From the NCBI GenBank assembly GCA_011009095.1, contig VTPC01090614.1, positions 468,163 to 532,162 of the forward strand: a stretch of 64,000 bases of DNA. The letters run 5' to 3'. Numbering within the stretch: the first letter of the stretch is position 1; the number at the start of each line of letters is the position of its first letter. Below, piece by piece: positions 35,284 through 46,053 of this stretch. A program made the position numbers and the translations under genes. The notes beneath the pieces were generated by a model. It had not been told where the DNA came from. It made no database searches and was given only the letters and a program-made list of their open reading frames with translations. Source of the stretch: Ignelater luminosus. Its lineage: Eukaryota > Arthropoda > Insecta > Coleoptera > Elateridae.

Positions 35284-35594
35284 CCGAGTGATCAAAAAGA
35301 AATCTTATAGCGGTTGCCTTTGGAATAAAAAACGAAGGGTGTAAATTAAAATGGATGTGCACTTGTCAACGTCTTGTCAAATATTTCATTAAGTTTATTT
35401 AAAATTCTGTTTTTGGTTTAAAGTTTTGTGTAATTTAAAAAAATCTGTAAAGAACAGAAAAATTATTTATTAGAGGTATAATTTACTAATATTTTCATTT
35501 ATTAAACTATGTTTATAGCTATAATACGTCAAGCGCTGACGTACGTTTTCAATTTCAAAGCCGACCGCGGTAAGGTTTCTTTTTGATCGCTGTG
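35284..35594. mobile_element. 311-bp MITE with ~50-bp imperfect TIRs
   Basis: The left end (GAGTGATCAAAAAGAAATC from 35286) and the right end (GGTTTCTTTTTGATCGCTGT to ~35593) are inverted copies; similarity continues inward (CTTA-AGCGGTTG-CTTTG and its inverse). TA lies at both edges (35282-35283, 35595-35596), suggesting a TA-duplicating family. A solo end of the same type is at 51677-51715. Confidence 0.6.
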
Positions 35595-35640
35595 TATTTG
35601 TTATTTGACGTTGATGAAGCTATGTATAAAAGGTCATATC

Positions 35641-35735
35641 CCGCCTAACAAATATGTGAACTGAAGCCCGACCGGACCCGAACGCGAGTTTTGATCCAGA
35701 CAACGTAAAGGCCCGACTAGGAAATCTAGTCTGTT
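35641..35735 (-). repeat. Inverted copy of the head of the 10 kb GC-rich array
   Basis: Reverse-complementary to about 10040-10140: GGGCCTTTACG-TGTCTGGATCA, GTTCGGGT and GCTTCAGTT are shared. No 9-bp array follows here, so head and array can occur separately. Confidence 0.65.
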
Positions 35736-36689
35736 CAAGTTTTTACCACCTGCATTGTTAGGCATATCGGCATAACGCGGCGTAATGACACTTAGGTAAT
35801 AATCTTGAAGGGAAGCAGCTTGTAGCTTTAGACTTAAGTTAAATTTATAAAATCGTACTTACTCGTAGTAACATAGTTGCAAGAACCATCAAGAACCACA
35901 GGTAAAGCCTTAAAACGTGTGACTCCCTAGAACTGTAGCATAGCTAAAGATGAAGGATGCAGAATAGTCTCCTGATTAGAGAATCTGTGATACTTGTAGA
36001 CAAAGATTTCTAAAATTTTAAAAATCCAAACAGAAGTGAATTTGATTCCTCTGGCAAAAATAATAATTATATTTATTACTGTAGTTCTTCAGGAACTAGG
36101 TAGGTAAGTAACCGACAAACTGTTGGATAAGTAAATTGAACAAAAACTAGGAAGGTAAATATTCTACTGTTTCTTCTGGTAACTTAGCGAAACAAAAAAG
36201 GAACTTTGACAAAATAATGCACCCCTATCAGAAGCTGCAAAGAATACAAATTGTACTCAAAAGTATGTCACATATAAGACATAGAAGACTCCTCACAAAA
36301 TAACGAAATAATTCAAAACACTGGCATACCGTTTTTACAAAATAGATAAAAGTCGATAAATTGAAATTTTAAATTCTTTCAATCTAGTCTTACCATGGTT
36401 AAACAACATTTTGCTGCTTCTACGCATTATTGCTAGACAATTATGCAGCTACAGAGACCTAGAAGAGAATTTTGCAGTTTTCTGATACTAAATTCGGACC
36501 TCATCTAGCTGAGGTGTAGGCGATATCTGAGTTTTAGAATTCTGATGATGTCAGCAGGGACAAAAAGGGGATACAAAATTCAAGAACGGCTATGTTAATT
36601 TAAAGGAAGTTGCCTCTGTTTTATAAACATCGAAGCTGTCTTTGGCTTATTTCGAGACACAGCTGGCGTCGGCGTCGTCCATACGAAAG
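35736..36689. other. Sequence without recognisable gene
   Basis: No motif-bearing frame or array seen. Confidence 0.45.
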
Positions 36690-36830
36690 CTCAGCCAGAA
36701 ATAGAAATTCGAAGGCGACCCAGTCAAGGGCGTAGCCCGAGCTGGGACCACCGAAAGTGAACCATTCGAGGGCGCAGCCCGAATTGAGGCCACCATAGGT
36801 GGCCGATTCGACAAGTCAGCCCGAGAATAG
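36690..36830 (+). repeat. Short GC-rich tandem with GCCACC..GGTGGC palindrome
   Basis: Units GGGCGTAGCCCGAGCTGGGA-CCACC and GGGCGCAGCCCGAATTGAGG-CCACC begin about 60 bp apart. The second carries GCCACCATAGGTGGC (36789-36803). The same core palindrome occurs in the 8.7, 26 and 57 kb arrays. Confidence 0.6.
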
Positions 36831-36844
36831 TTTAGATACATCTC

Positions 36845-37089
36845 AGAAACGACTGATTATATGAAGATGGGGCGTTGGTAAGCAGGTGCGGTAGGGGAAA
36901 GGTTTGCAGAAGCTGTGTGCGGGACCAAAAATATTTAGTTTTTTTCTTGTTTTGGTACACATTCCGTATCTCCCATACGGCTGAGATGGGACTTTGATAG
37001 GCAGGTGAAGTGGGAAAAAGGCTTGCATAAGATTCATGCGTGAGCACAAGATGGGTGCATGACCTAATGTATTTTGTTTTTTCTTTTGG
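36845..37089 (-). repeat. Inverted ~119-bp satellite units
   Basis: Two units with GCAGGTG anchors at 36882 and 37001 (119 bp apart), reverse-complementary to the 17478-17760 units (CTGCAAGCCTTTC...CACCTGCC). They are followed by the inverted partner of the 17250 repeat, in the same relative order as at 17 kb. Confidence 0.65.
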
Positions 37090-37235
37090 CAGAGGACCGT
37101 GCACGACGCGTCTGCAAATAAAAGCTGGCCTAGCTAGTGATCGACGAAGGCCAAAGGCCTTCGGCAGTCACACACTTTGTTATTCCGAAAGACTTAAGGA
37201 ATCGGAGCGCCGCTATAGCGGGGATCCGCCTGCGC
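37090..37235 (+). repeat. Inverted partner of 17250-17477
   Basis: See 17250-17477. GAGGACCGTGCACGACGCGT, CTGCAAA, CCTTCGGCAGTCACACACTT, TGTTATTCCGAAAGACTTAA and GAGCGCCGC are shared. The right flank is unique. Confidence 0.75.
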
Positions 37236-40200
37236 CAGCTGTAGTCTTGCGTAAAAGTTAGCTTCGAGGTTTGTCAAACTGAGCCCAAAATAATTAATTT
37301 TTCTTGGAACTCTTGGAACACATTCTGTTTGTTCTTGAGTCTGTGCTCAGTAGAAGAAAAATACTTAATTAATCTAAGTTTCCTTGAGAAGATTGTGAAA
37401 GTGATGATGGATGGCACTTTTTTGCGACATCACATCTCAACGTCCAAAAAGTTGTTTGATTCTGCTCAGAAGAACATTGTTAATATTAATTTAGAGTTTT
37501 ATTTTTGATAACCAGCGTAAAGCCAAACGTGAGATTTTGCAACGACGCCATATTAAATTTTTTTCTCGATTAACTTTTAATTCAGCTTCTTTAAACTGGC
37601 CCTAAATGTTTAAAAATTCTTTTTGAAAGTGAAGGGGAAACATTATCTAAACTCGATTCTCTGTGTAATGTTTTTTAATGTTGAGAAATGTCATTTGTAG
37701 TTTCTTTTCTAATAGCATCTGGATGTAGATGTGCTTAGCAATGTAGCCTATTTCTAATTTATAATTAAATAGATGTGATATTTTGTCTTTGGTCGCACGA
37801 AGATCGATAAGTAATTACCGACCAACTACTAAGAATTCCATCTGGATATTTTGCAAGCTTAAGGAAGAAATATCACAGAATATGTAGTACTTACTGCTTT
37901 TGAAATTTCAAATCATCGGGTTAATGTTAAACATTTTATAAAATAAAATGTCCTGGAAATTACAATAGGTAACCATGAACTGACTGTTGTGTACATGTTA
38001 TGAGAAGGTGCTTCTCGCCCTCTGACTTAAACCAGCTTAAACTGAATTGCAAGCCCTACTGTAAATAGATCGAAAAACATACACGCCTAAAGAAAACAGG
38101 GCATCCAAATTTTTGGAAACTTTGACTCTTGATAATTACCACAACAACGGGGTTAGGCAAGTATAAAAAAATACGTATCTTTTCTTTTGTCTTAGAAAAA
38201 CCTTAAAAAAATTTCAGTAACATCTAAGACATGAAACTGAATTTTCTGTGCGATTTAAGATAGAATGATTCTATAGTGGTGATAGAAAACTTCAAGCCGA
38301 GGTGGAATGTTAAACGTAATTTTTGCCAAGTTTTCAATCCTTCAGACTAGAGAATATTAAAGTCTTATTATGTATATGTCTGATGTAATACCATAAATAT
38401 TAATCTTGTATTTGAACGACCACATGATAAAAAAACATAATTTTTTATTTATAAAGTTTGTTTTAATTATTAATATCATCTAGTGAACATGCTAAAATAA
38501 GCATAAGAATTAAACTAAATATATGAAAATGGTAAAAGAGATAATATGGAAACGTGAATATACTTCACATGTTGATATTATATTTGAGTGAAGTTTAATT
38601 TAACAGAAACAGAGGACGACGACGTCATCTGTAGCAACTTAATTAAATCAAAACACAATATATAGAAACGGAATGTATAAATTATCTGCAGTTTAATTTC
38701 AAGTATCGTGTGTAGTATTTCATAGTGGTTTTTCCCCACGCAGATGCAAGTTGAAAATATTTATTTCTTTAATGAATTAAAAAAAGAGATAAGCATTCTT
38801 TTTCTTTTAAAAAAACCTGTCATTGTCCACTGAGAAAATGAAAATCAATTTCCGGTTGTCATGTGTCACGCACATGACATGACTTGACACACACAATTCT
38901 CCAAAAATTGGATGGTGGGTATTCAGAATAAAAAGTTAAATTATGTTAGAATAATTATATTTATATAGCATAAATAAATAAAGAACACCTCTTAGTTTCT
39001 GACGTCTGAATTATTTTATCATAATGGCATATGTGAAATTGTCTCCCTGTTGCCTTTGTTTATAAACCTAAATTAATCTGAACTCGCGAAAAGTTTTGAG
39101 GCCCATGTTTAATTTGGTAGAGCACCTCTACTCGAATTAAACTAAAATGTTTCTGTTTTACATTCGCCCTTTTCTGCATATCATCTACCTCTTCAGCACC
39201 AATTTACGCGTGAACATTCAGGTTTTTCCATCTCGTATAACCAGAGTTTCCATCTCAGCGTCAACATGTCTGCGCTGCACAAACTCCGGGCATTTCTCAG
39301 CAACCCGTGGATTCTGGGAGTCTGCGTTAGTCTGCTGGAAATCGACGATATATACGCCATGTTCGCGTTAACGCTGTTGCAAATAAAAGCTAGTATGCGT
39401 TTATTAAAACATGAAATAGTAATTCCTGTCGTATCGTGAATATGTGCTGTTTCCAAATAGTATCAGATGTGACTTTAAAAATTACTACTTAATATTGTAT
39501 AAAGAGATGTGATTTAAATGCGAGGGTTTTGGGGTAAATAGTATACATATAATCATTGTAAGTGTTTCTCTCTCTCAAGTATTCACTCCCCACGCGTTAA
39601 TAATATAAGCTCTCTAGCAAAATAGGCTATTCACATAGAATTTTGGATTGAATATTAAATTAGTTGATACCTACATCCTAGATAATAGAATGGTTTAACA
39701 TAGTTGCAGTTCGCTTTACAATAGAAATTTCTGGCGTGGCTTGTATGTTTGTGTTATGCAGTTCTAGAAGGCACAAAAATATGAATTAAAGCCGGAATTT
39801 GAATTATTTTTTTATTTTTAGATGCACTTGAATGAGAAATTTAATATTTTAATGCTGTTTATCTCTCATCTATAGTTTTTTCATAATGGATTAACTTGTT
39901 GCTTTTTCCTTGTCGTTGTCTACTCATAGAGCGCTGTTTAGAACGTTAGAGTAGATAAAAATATTGAGTGCATTTTATATTATTATTAACTTCTGCGTGT
40001 TCTTTTTTTAGAACATCACGATTTTATTTTTCATTGTTTTTGTTTTCCACAGTCTTAAGATTAAAATTTACTGTTTATGACAAACGACTCCAGCAAATCA
40101 ATAATAAAATTTGCTTTTGTTCTAAAAAGATATAGAGCTAGTAAATGAATAAGTATCAAACTGTAGTTGAGTTTTACTTGGTGTAAATTAGTAGAGATTA

Positions 40201-40635
40201 AGAAAAAAGTGAAATAATAATTTTTAAAAACATTCGTTAGAAAAAATCTACATAGAAGTAGGCGTATGTTCCATATGCTATAAGACACATATTATACAAA
40301 AATGTAAAGTTAAAAACAACATCGATATTAAGGTTTATAAATGCATTTACGTACCCCACTTAGTGATTATCGGTTGAGTAAACACTGTGTGGTGTATTTG
40401 GAAGGCTGCGTTTATAAGTTCTCATTCTTGACGAGGCTTTTACGAGTACGTTTCAATATTCATGATTAAATCGTCAAGAAGCAGAAAACCGTGTTTGAAT
40501 CCATTATGCGGTTTCAAGCCGTTTAAATAAGAACGTAGAAGAATATTTTTTAAGTTGTTCTTGCTGCTGACAGCAGTGAATATTATGAATAAGAATTAAT
40601 TAATGTAACGTAATTCATCGACTGATTAATACTTT
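37236..40635. other. AT-rich sequence without recognisable gene
   Basis: 3.4 kb. A coding-like stretch may exist on the minus strand near 39190-39370 (two overlapping frames of 75-87 codons) but is not recognised. A palindrome-rich spot, CATGTGTCACGCACATGACA, is at 38860-38879. Confidence 0.4.
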
Positions 40636-40794
40636 GGTGGTGACTTGTCCACATATGTATTAAAGAATTCAATGTTATTTTTTTACTTCTGATCATATTA
40701 TTTTTCTGACGGGATTTGAACGCTTGTCTTCTCGGATGCACTCTTTCGTTTAAACTACGGAATTGCCAGGAGTATACCTGAACAAGTCACCACC
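40636..40794. mobile_element. 159-bp TIR element with internal tRNA-like module
   Basis: GGTGGTGACTTGT at 40636-40648 and its exact inverse at 40782-40794, with looser inverted similarity beyond (C-A then TAT). Internally, the minus strand has a B-box-like GCGTTCAAATCCCGTC (near 40705-40720) preceded by TCCGTAGTTTAAACGAAAGA, the layout of a decayed tRNA. The left half recurs at 33732. No coding capacity. Confidence 0.6.
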
Positions 40795-41593
40795 TTGTGT
40801 TTTATTTTGCATCCATAGCTCCATCCATCCTGCTCCGGAAAGGTCAAAAAGAAGACAAATTACATTTTTGTTTTCTTCTAATCAACCTCAAAAACGGGCA
40901 CACGCATTTTATTTAAAACAAATCCAGCTCGGTCTGACCATATTTAACCGATTTATTAATGTTTCTGGACATCTCAGCACCCCATGGCAGAAATGGCGAA
41001 ACTAACCGAATTGAATCGGGTTTTTCGGGCAAATAGAGAAATATTTGGAGAACACAGACCTCGAATATCACGCCGATCAGACCTTCCGGACGGTCTTGGT
41101 GGGGGTTGCAAAGTTCGCAAATTACCCTAACGGTCTTTTTTAGGTACTTTGGAGTTTCTTCGTTTTTCACCGAACTTTTTTTCTTATCCTGCCAGGGTGA
41201 TTGACCAAAACCAGATCTGCACTGCTTAATAGTTTACAAGCCCTCTTGATCTGACCTATCGCGCACTCTAGAGGCCGAGTAGTAGGAAGTAGAGAATCGG
41301 TTCGAGCGATTTCAGACAGACTGCAGTAAATTAAGACCGACTGGCAAAACATTCCTTGAAAGCTCTACACCATGTTGTCTAAAGGTAGATGGATGTGGAT
41401 TTTTATTTGAGGTGTTATAAGATCTATATAAGTTGCATTTCCGTAGCTGGATGCGTAGTAGGTTACTGTGCATGTTACGCAGTAGGGATTTGCACCGTTT
41501 GTTGGTGTCTGCGCCGTAGTTCTTTGCGCAGTATTAGCATCAATATGAGTTTTAAATTTCTAAGCTACCCTGGCTTATCGGTTCTTCGGCTAG
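40795..41593. other. Spacer; possible decayed end of the Penelope-like element
   Basis: No gene recognised. GCGAAACTAACCGAATTGAATCGGG near 40994 weakly resembles the dispersed repeat of 6238 and 45777. Confidence 0.35.
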
Positions 41594-42835
41594 CGTTATG
41601 TATGTGGCCTCTTTTTTCTACGAGTTCTGTTCTCCTCTTTGGCCACTATTTGTATATTATCCCATTGGATGCGGTAGTCTTCACGCCGTACGTGTTCCGC
41701 AATTCTCGATTTAACAGTTTCTCTCTTCTTGATGTTATTTTTGTGTTTTTGAAGTGTCACCCGTAGGGGCTTGTCCGTTTCCCTTATGTATGCTCTGCCA
41801 CATTCGCATGGAACGTTGTACACACAGTTCTTCGTCTGCTGGTCTTTGGTGCTGGGTTTAGTTTTGGTGATCATTTCCTTAAGCGTCCGCGGGATTTGAA
41901 CACCGTGCGTATGTTGTGCCTGTTTTTCATTTTTCGAAGTTGATCAGAGATGTCTGGTACATACGCGATGACAGCTGTGCGTTGTCTCTCAGCTGCATCA
42001 TCTCTGCTTGTTCTGTCCTCTGTGTTTTGGTTGTTCTCGGACGCTAGGTTACCTGCAGGTATTAAGTTAGCTGCTATGGTATCAGGTTATCCATTCTCTC
42101 TAAGGGTTTGAACTATCTTTTCTCTCTCCTTCTTCAGGTCTCCTTCTTTAGAGCGTATTGTCTTTGCTCTATCATATACGCATCTTGCGACGCCCATTTT
42201 CACACTTCTATGATGGTTGGAGTCGTAGTGCAGGTATCTACCTTCGTATCTACGTTCGTTGTGAATTTGCCTCCTTTTCTTTGGACCAAGAACGGTAGTT
42301 GTTTAGACTCCACTTCCATTATGCCCACTGCCATACCAAACTCCTGCTGGTAGAATTTGCTGCTTTATTGGAAATATGTTGTTTTGATACAGCTCCATTG
42401 TTGCGCCTATACTTAAGTTTGTTCGTACTTCCAGGGTGCGGTCATTTTCCAGCCTTCTTCTAACGATATTCGGAGTCTCATCTGTTGGGACGTTTGTGAG
42501 TAGGCTGACTGTGGCTAATCTTACTTTTCTAATAGTTTCGACAAAGTGTTCAGTATTTCTGACTGCTGACGGGATCTTCCCCGCCAGGGGAATTATTATG
42601 TCCAACAGGAATCTGGCCAGTTCATGACAAGGAGAGTTTCTCGAGCTCACAATCGACTTCAGAAGTATGTTTTCCCTGTGTGTCTTTGGCAGGCCGTACA
42701 GGTAGGTCGGCTTACTATAATACTCTACACCATATAGTCTCTGGTCTCTGATCGCTAGGTCTGCTAATAAAACCCTAGTCGATTTTGCCCATTTTCGCAG
42801 CTAGGTATCACCATGTTGGCTTCGCACGCATAGGG
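41594..42835 (-). mobile_element. Penelope-like element: RT core and GIY-YIG endonuclease, broken
   Basis: Reading on the minus strand: YLYGLPKTH near 42690 (RT entry motif), SSRNSPCHELARFLL near 42650, SLLTNVPTDE near 42490, QQILPAGVWYGSGHN near 42340. The frame then jumps past the catalytic palm to GRYLHYDSNHHRSVKMGVAR (near 42230), KSRGRLRK (near 41885), and finally the GIY-YIG domain, CVYNVPCECGRAYIRETD (about residues 17-34 of the 41874-41596 frame), KEHK-like QKHKNN and AEHVRRED. Penelope elements encode this fused RT-endonuclease and copy by target-primed reverse transcription. The YxDD-bearing segment is deleted, YIG has become YIR, and several frameshifts exist, so the copy is dead. 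Confidence 0.85.
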
Positions 42836-43814
42836 TAATTGAAGAATTCTATGCTTCACCTACTTTCTAAGTATGGTTGAAATCGGCCTACTTCTTCTCG
42901 ACTTATTTCAATTTTTCGCTTTCAAAAAGTACAGAATTTGGACGCCCCTTGCTCCCGTCTCGTTGAATGATTTAATCAAAAGCCGCCAGGCATCGACATG
43001 TCCAAATACAAAAGTTTTTGAGCCACTTGACAAATAATTTTTCTTAGTACATCTTCTATAGACAGCAGGCCTCGAAAGGCTTTTATACAACCCAGATACT
43101 AGCGGCACTCTCTTGTTTTTTTTGATAGTTCGATTGTACTTGGGAACGGCAGGCGGCTGTTTGAGTTGTTTTCCGGGCTTCCTATGCGCAAATAAAGGTG
43201 GGGTTTTGAGGACATTGAAATCGTCTTCTTTGTTCTCTCTTCTACCGCTCTGCTCATGTACTGACCCCTCATGAATTTAAGGCACGCACCTATAGCAGGA
43301 ATTTCTGTCTAGTTGTACACCTCTTTAGAGAGATGAAAGTGCTGTAAGCAGACCATTCTTCTGCAAGTATCCCTCTCTTTCAGTAGGAGTTTCGTGATCG
43401 CATATGGCTGCACGATTATGAAAATCGTGAATCGATCATCAATCGTGGGTCTGATGCAAGGTGTTATAGGTACGTGGCAATGTCCGTGAATGGCAGACTG
43501 GAATGCGGTTGCAGAGTCTAGAGAGCAAGCCGCTGCACTGCTAAGAATATCAAAATTAATGACCTTGGAGAAAATCTTTTCCCATTGTTAAAAATAAAAG
43601 GATTCTAAATGAAAATCTACAGAAACTAACACAAGCCGTCTTTTATTTCGACTATATCTGAAAGTGCATTTTTTACGCACAATTCGACTTTAGATAGTAG
43701 AGTAATACAATAGTAAGCCATAAACAAATTCATACAGTAACGTACTGCTGAATATAAACAGAATTCAAATTATCCAAATCAATTCCATAGTAGATCTCAA
43801 ACAAGAAAAAGTAA
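42836..43814. other. Possible 5' part of the Penelope-like element, then spacer
   Basis: A 66-codon minus-strand frame (43108-42908) lies where the N-terminal region of the Penelope protein would be expected, but it has no recognised motif. The rest shows nothing. Confidence 0.3.
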
Positions 43815-44395
43815 CCCAGATAGCAAAAACAAACTTGAAGTAAGCTTGCCAAGATAAGAATGCTGGCTAGTCATGACAAGCTTTGTATTTTGCATCAAGC
43901 TTATTTTACTAACTTAAATACGTATTAAACTTAATTCAAGCATGAGCGAAGTTTACAACAAGCTTGAGTGTAATTTCTTATTTAAGCCTAATATAAGCTT
44001 TTACTTGAAGGCCTAAGACAAATGAAAGAAAATCTAAATGCTTAAAATGCACTTTTATGATATATTTAATATTCAATTACAAATTATGTTTTCATGACTA
44101 AAAGTTGTCGTCAAGAAGAATTAAATTTCAAGGTTACGTCAAGCTCTGCCCCATCAGTGGATCGTGTTTTGTCTATATCGCTGCTCGGCGATCTCGGCAT
44201 CGGTATGCCAGATACAAAACCACAGTAAACGCAGGTGCGTTTGCAGCTCTGGTTAAAACAGAACCAACTTGAAACATCAAGCTTGAATCAAGTTTGCCAA
44301 GCAAAGTAAACGAAACGAATGAGCGCTCTTCCTTAGACGTCAGGCTTGTAGCGAGCTTGCTGTACGCTCAACTCATAACACAAGATCTGACTACC
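43815..44395. mobile_element. MITE with CCCAGATAGCA terminus, right end lost
   Basis: Begins CCCAGATAGCA (43815-43825) and is filled with AAGCTTG/CAAGCTT motifs near both ends. It aligns in the same orientation with 55781-56557: TCAAGCTTATTTTACTA versus TCAAGTTTATTTTACTA, AGTTTACAACAAGCTT, TAAGCTTTTACTTGAA and GTAAACGCAGG-GYG-TTGCAGCTCT. The expected last ~80 bp and right terminus are missing at the boundary with the gypsy fragment. Confidence 0.7.
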
Positions 44396-44439
44396 CGAAG
44401 GCGTTCCGGCAGCGACTGTACCGGTACTCTGAGAAAAAA

Positions 44440-45640
44440 GAAAAATTATCAATGACTAAGTAGAACAAATGCTGACAGGCGGACATAATCAAACCGTCCG
44501 CCACCGACTACGCATCCCTGGTGGTTATTGTAAAGAAAAAGAGTAGCCAGCCTCGCTTCTGCGTGGAGTTTTGCAGATTAAGCAAGCAAATCCACGACGA
44601 GGCAACTCCGCTTCCCTTAATTTACTAGACCATCCTAGACTTGGGTCAGCATGCGTTTTCTCCAGTATCGATCTCAAATCGGTCTACTGACAAGTGCCGA
44701 TAGGAGCCTCTAGGCGCCGTTCGCCGCATTCTCCACCATCGACGGCGTGCTTGCATAAATTTGCCTTCGTGTGCCTGGACGACGTAATAGTGTACACGGT
44801 CTACGGTGTAATCCGCGGAAATATCGTCTTGGCGCTCAAGACATAGAATACTTAGTCCAGAAACAATACCTACAGTAGCTCCGTGACACCAACGCCGCTC
44901 AAGAATAAAAAGAAATTGCGTTCCTTCCTGGGAGTGTATGTGGATGGCTGCGAGATTAGATCCACAAATTCGCCCGCATCGCCGCCCTGCTGACCGATCT
45001 TATCGCAGTGAAGAAAAGATGGCTCTGACGGACTTCAAAGCCCTTAAAGAAGTGTTAGCCAATCCGTTGCCACTGAATCGCCCGGACTTTCAACTATTGT
45101 TTGTCATCCAAACGAATGCGAATGAGACAGGCATGGCAGCGGTGTTATATCAAGAGACCAGCGACTCGTAATCCCGCATTCCAGCGCCTGCCTCCACCCT
45201 CACGCGTAGAAACTAGAATGCTGGATGTGATCTGGGCCATTTGAGAATACCAGCTCTACCTCGAAGAGGCTCCGGATCGATAATAAATCCTTGATTTGGC
45301 TGTAACAAATGAAAGAGAGGAACTCAAAACTTGAACAATGGTTCTTGGAACTACAGCACTGTCCGATGACTGTCGAACATTGTCCAGGGAGACGCAACCA
45401 GCTTCCCGACAAGGTTATTTAGAAATCCCGAGTAAGACTGTGTTGCTCCTAACAGCCAGCTCTGCCGACTTTGCCACCTTGGCCAACGGGGTCCGCATCG
45501 CTCAGAATCTCGTAGAAGAATTCACTTTTCATCCGCCTCCAGGAGCAGCCATCCCAAGGACCCGGCTGGAACGCGGTTTTTTCGACAATTATCACACGGC
45601 CGACAACTTCCTTTAGTTCGGAGAACAACGCAGAGTACGT
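44440..45640 (+). mobile_element. Second Ty3/gypsy lineage: RT and RNase H fragment
   Basis: Plus-strand blocks in several frames, in order: DIIKPSATDYASLVVIVKKK (44484-44545), QPRFCVEFCRLSKQIHDEAT, VFSSIDLKS (near 44655), CLDDVIVY (near 44775, a changed YLDD box), LRSFLGV near 44920, ALKEVLANPLPLNRPDF (45035-45090), FVIQTNANETGMAAVLYQE (45101-45160, RNase H with the first Asp changed to Asn), and HCPGR near 45385. It differs from the 1021 fragment at every comparable block, so it is a separate gypsy lineage. The frame is broken repeatedly, part of the RT palm is missing, and no LTRs are visible. Confidence 0.85.
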
Positions 45641-45776
45641 AAAGAGCCGCTATAAACTGGGAATTGAGTAGAAATCGCTCTCTTTATTATTAATTTAAAA
45701 AGCATCACCCCCTAACCTCAAACATTGCCGTTCTTATAGTCCCTTGTAGGTCGTCACCGATGATAACACACGATTG

Positions 45777-46053
45777 GAACTTTTGTTCCGGAGTTAGAGA
45801 TCTTTAAAACGGACGTTTTCGGAAAACGCGGAAGCTAACCGAATCTAGTCGGGTTTTCTGTGGAGAATAGAGGGATGCTTCTAGAATATTGAATATCTTG
45901 TCGATTCGAGCTTCCGGGTGGTTTCGGTTTTTTGGGCAAAATCGGTTTACATTAGTAGACGGTGTCGTCAGATCTTGTCGGGAGGGAAGAATACGATCCC
46001 CGTGTCTGTCATAGTTTTCGAGTTACAGGTCATTAGCAGTTTTGCTGTTGCAA
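45777..46053 (+). repeat. Dispersed repeat, uninterrupted copy (empty site)
   Basis: Matches 6238-6469 and continues across the insertion point: ATTAGCAGTTTTGCTGTTGC at 46031 corresponds to TTAGCA (6464-6469) plus CAGTTTCATTGTTGC (8578-8592). The CA at the junction is present once here and twice around the element at 6470-8577. Confidence 0.75.

Noticed and set aside
1-37235. One large inverted duplication linking 0-3 kb, 10 kb and 17 kb with 32-37 kb
   Set aside because: The three inverted pairs have different symmetry centres, so they are separate dispersed repeats, not one palindrome.
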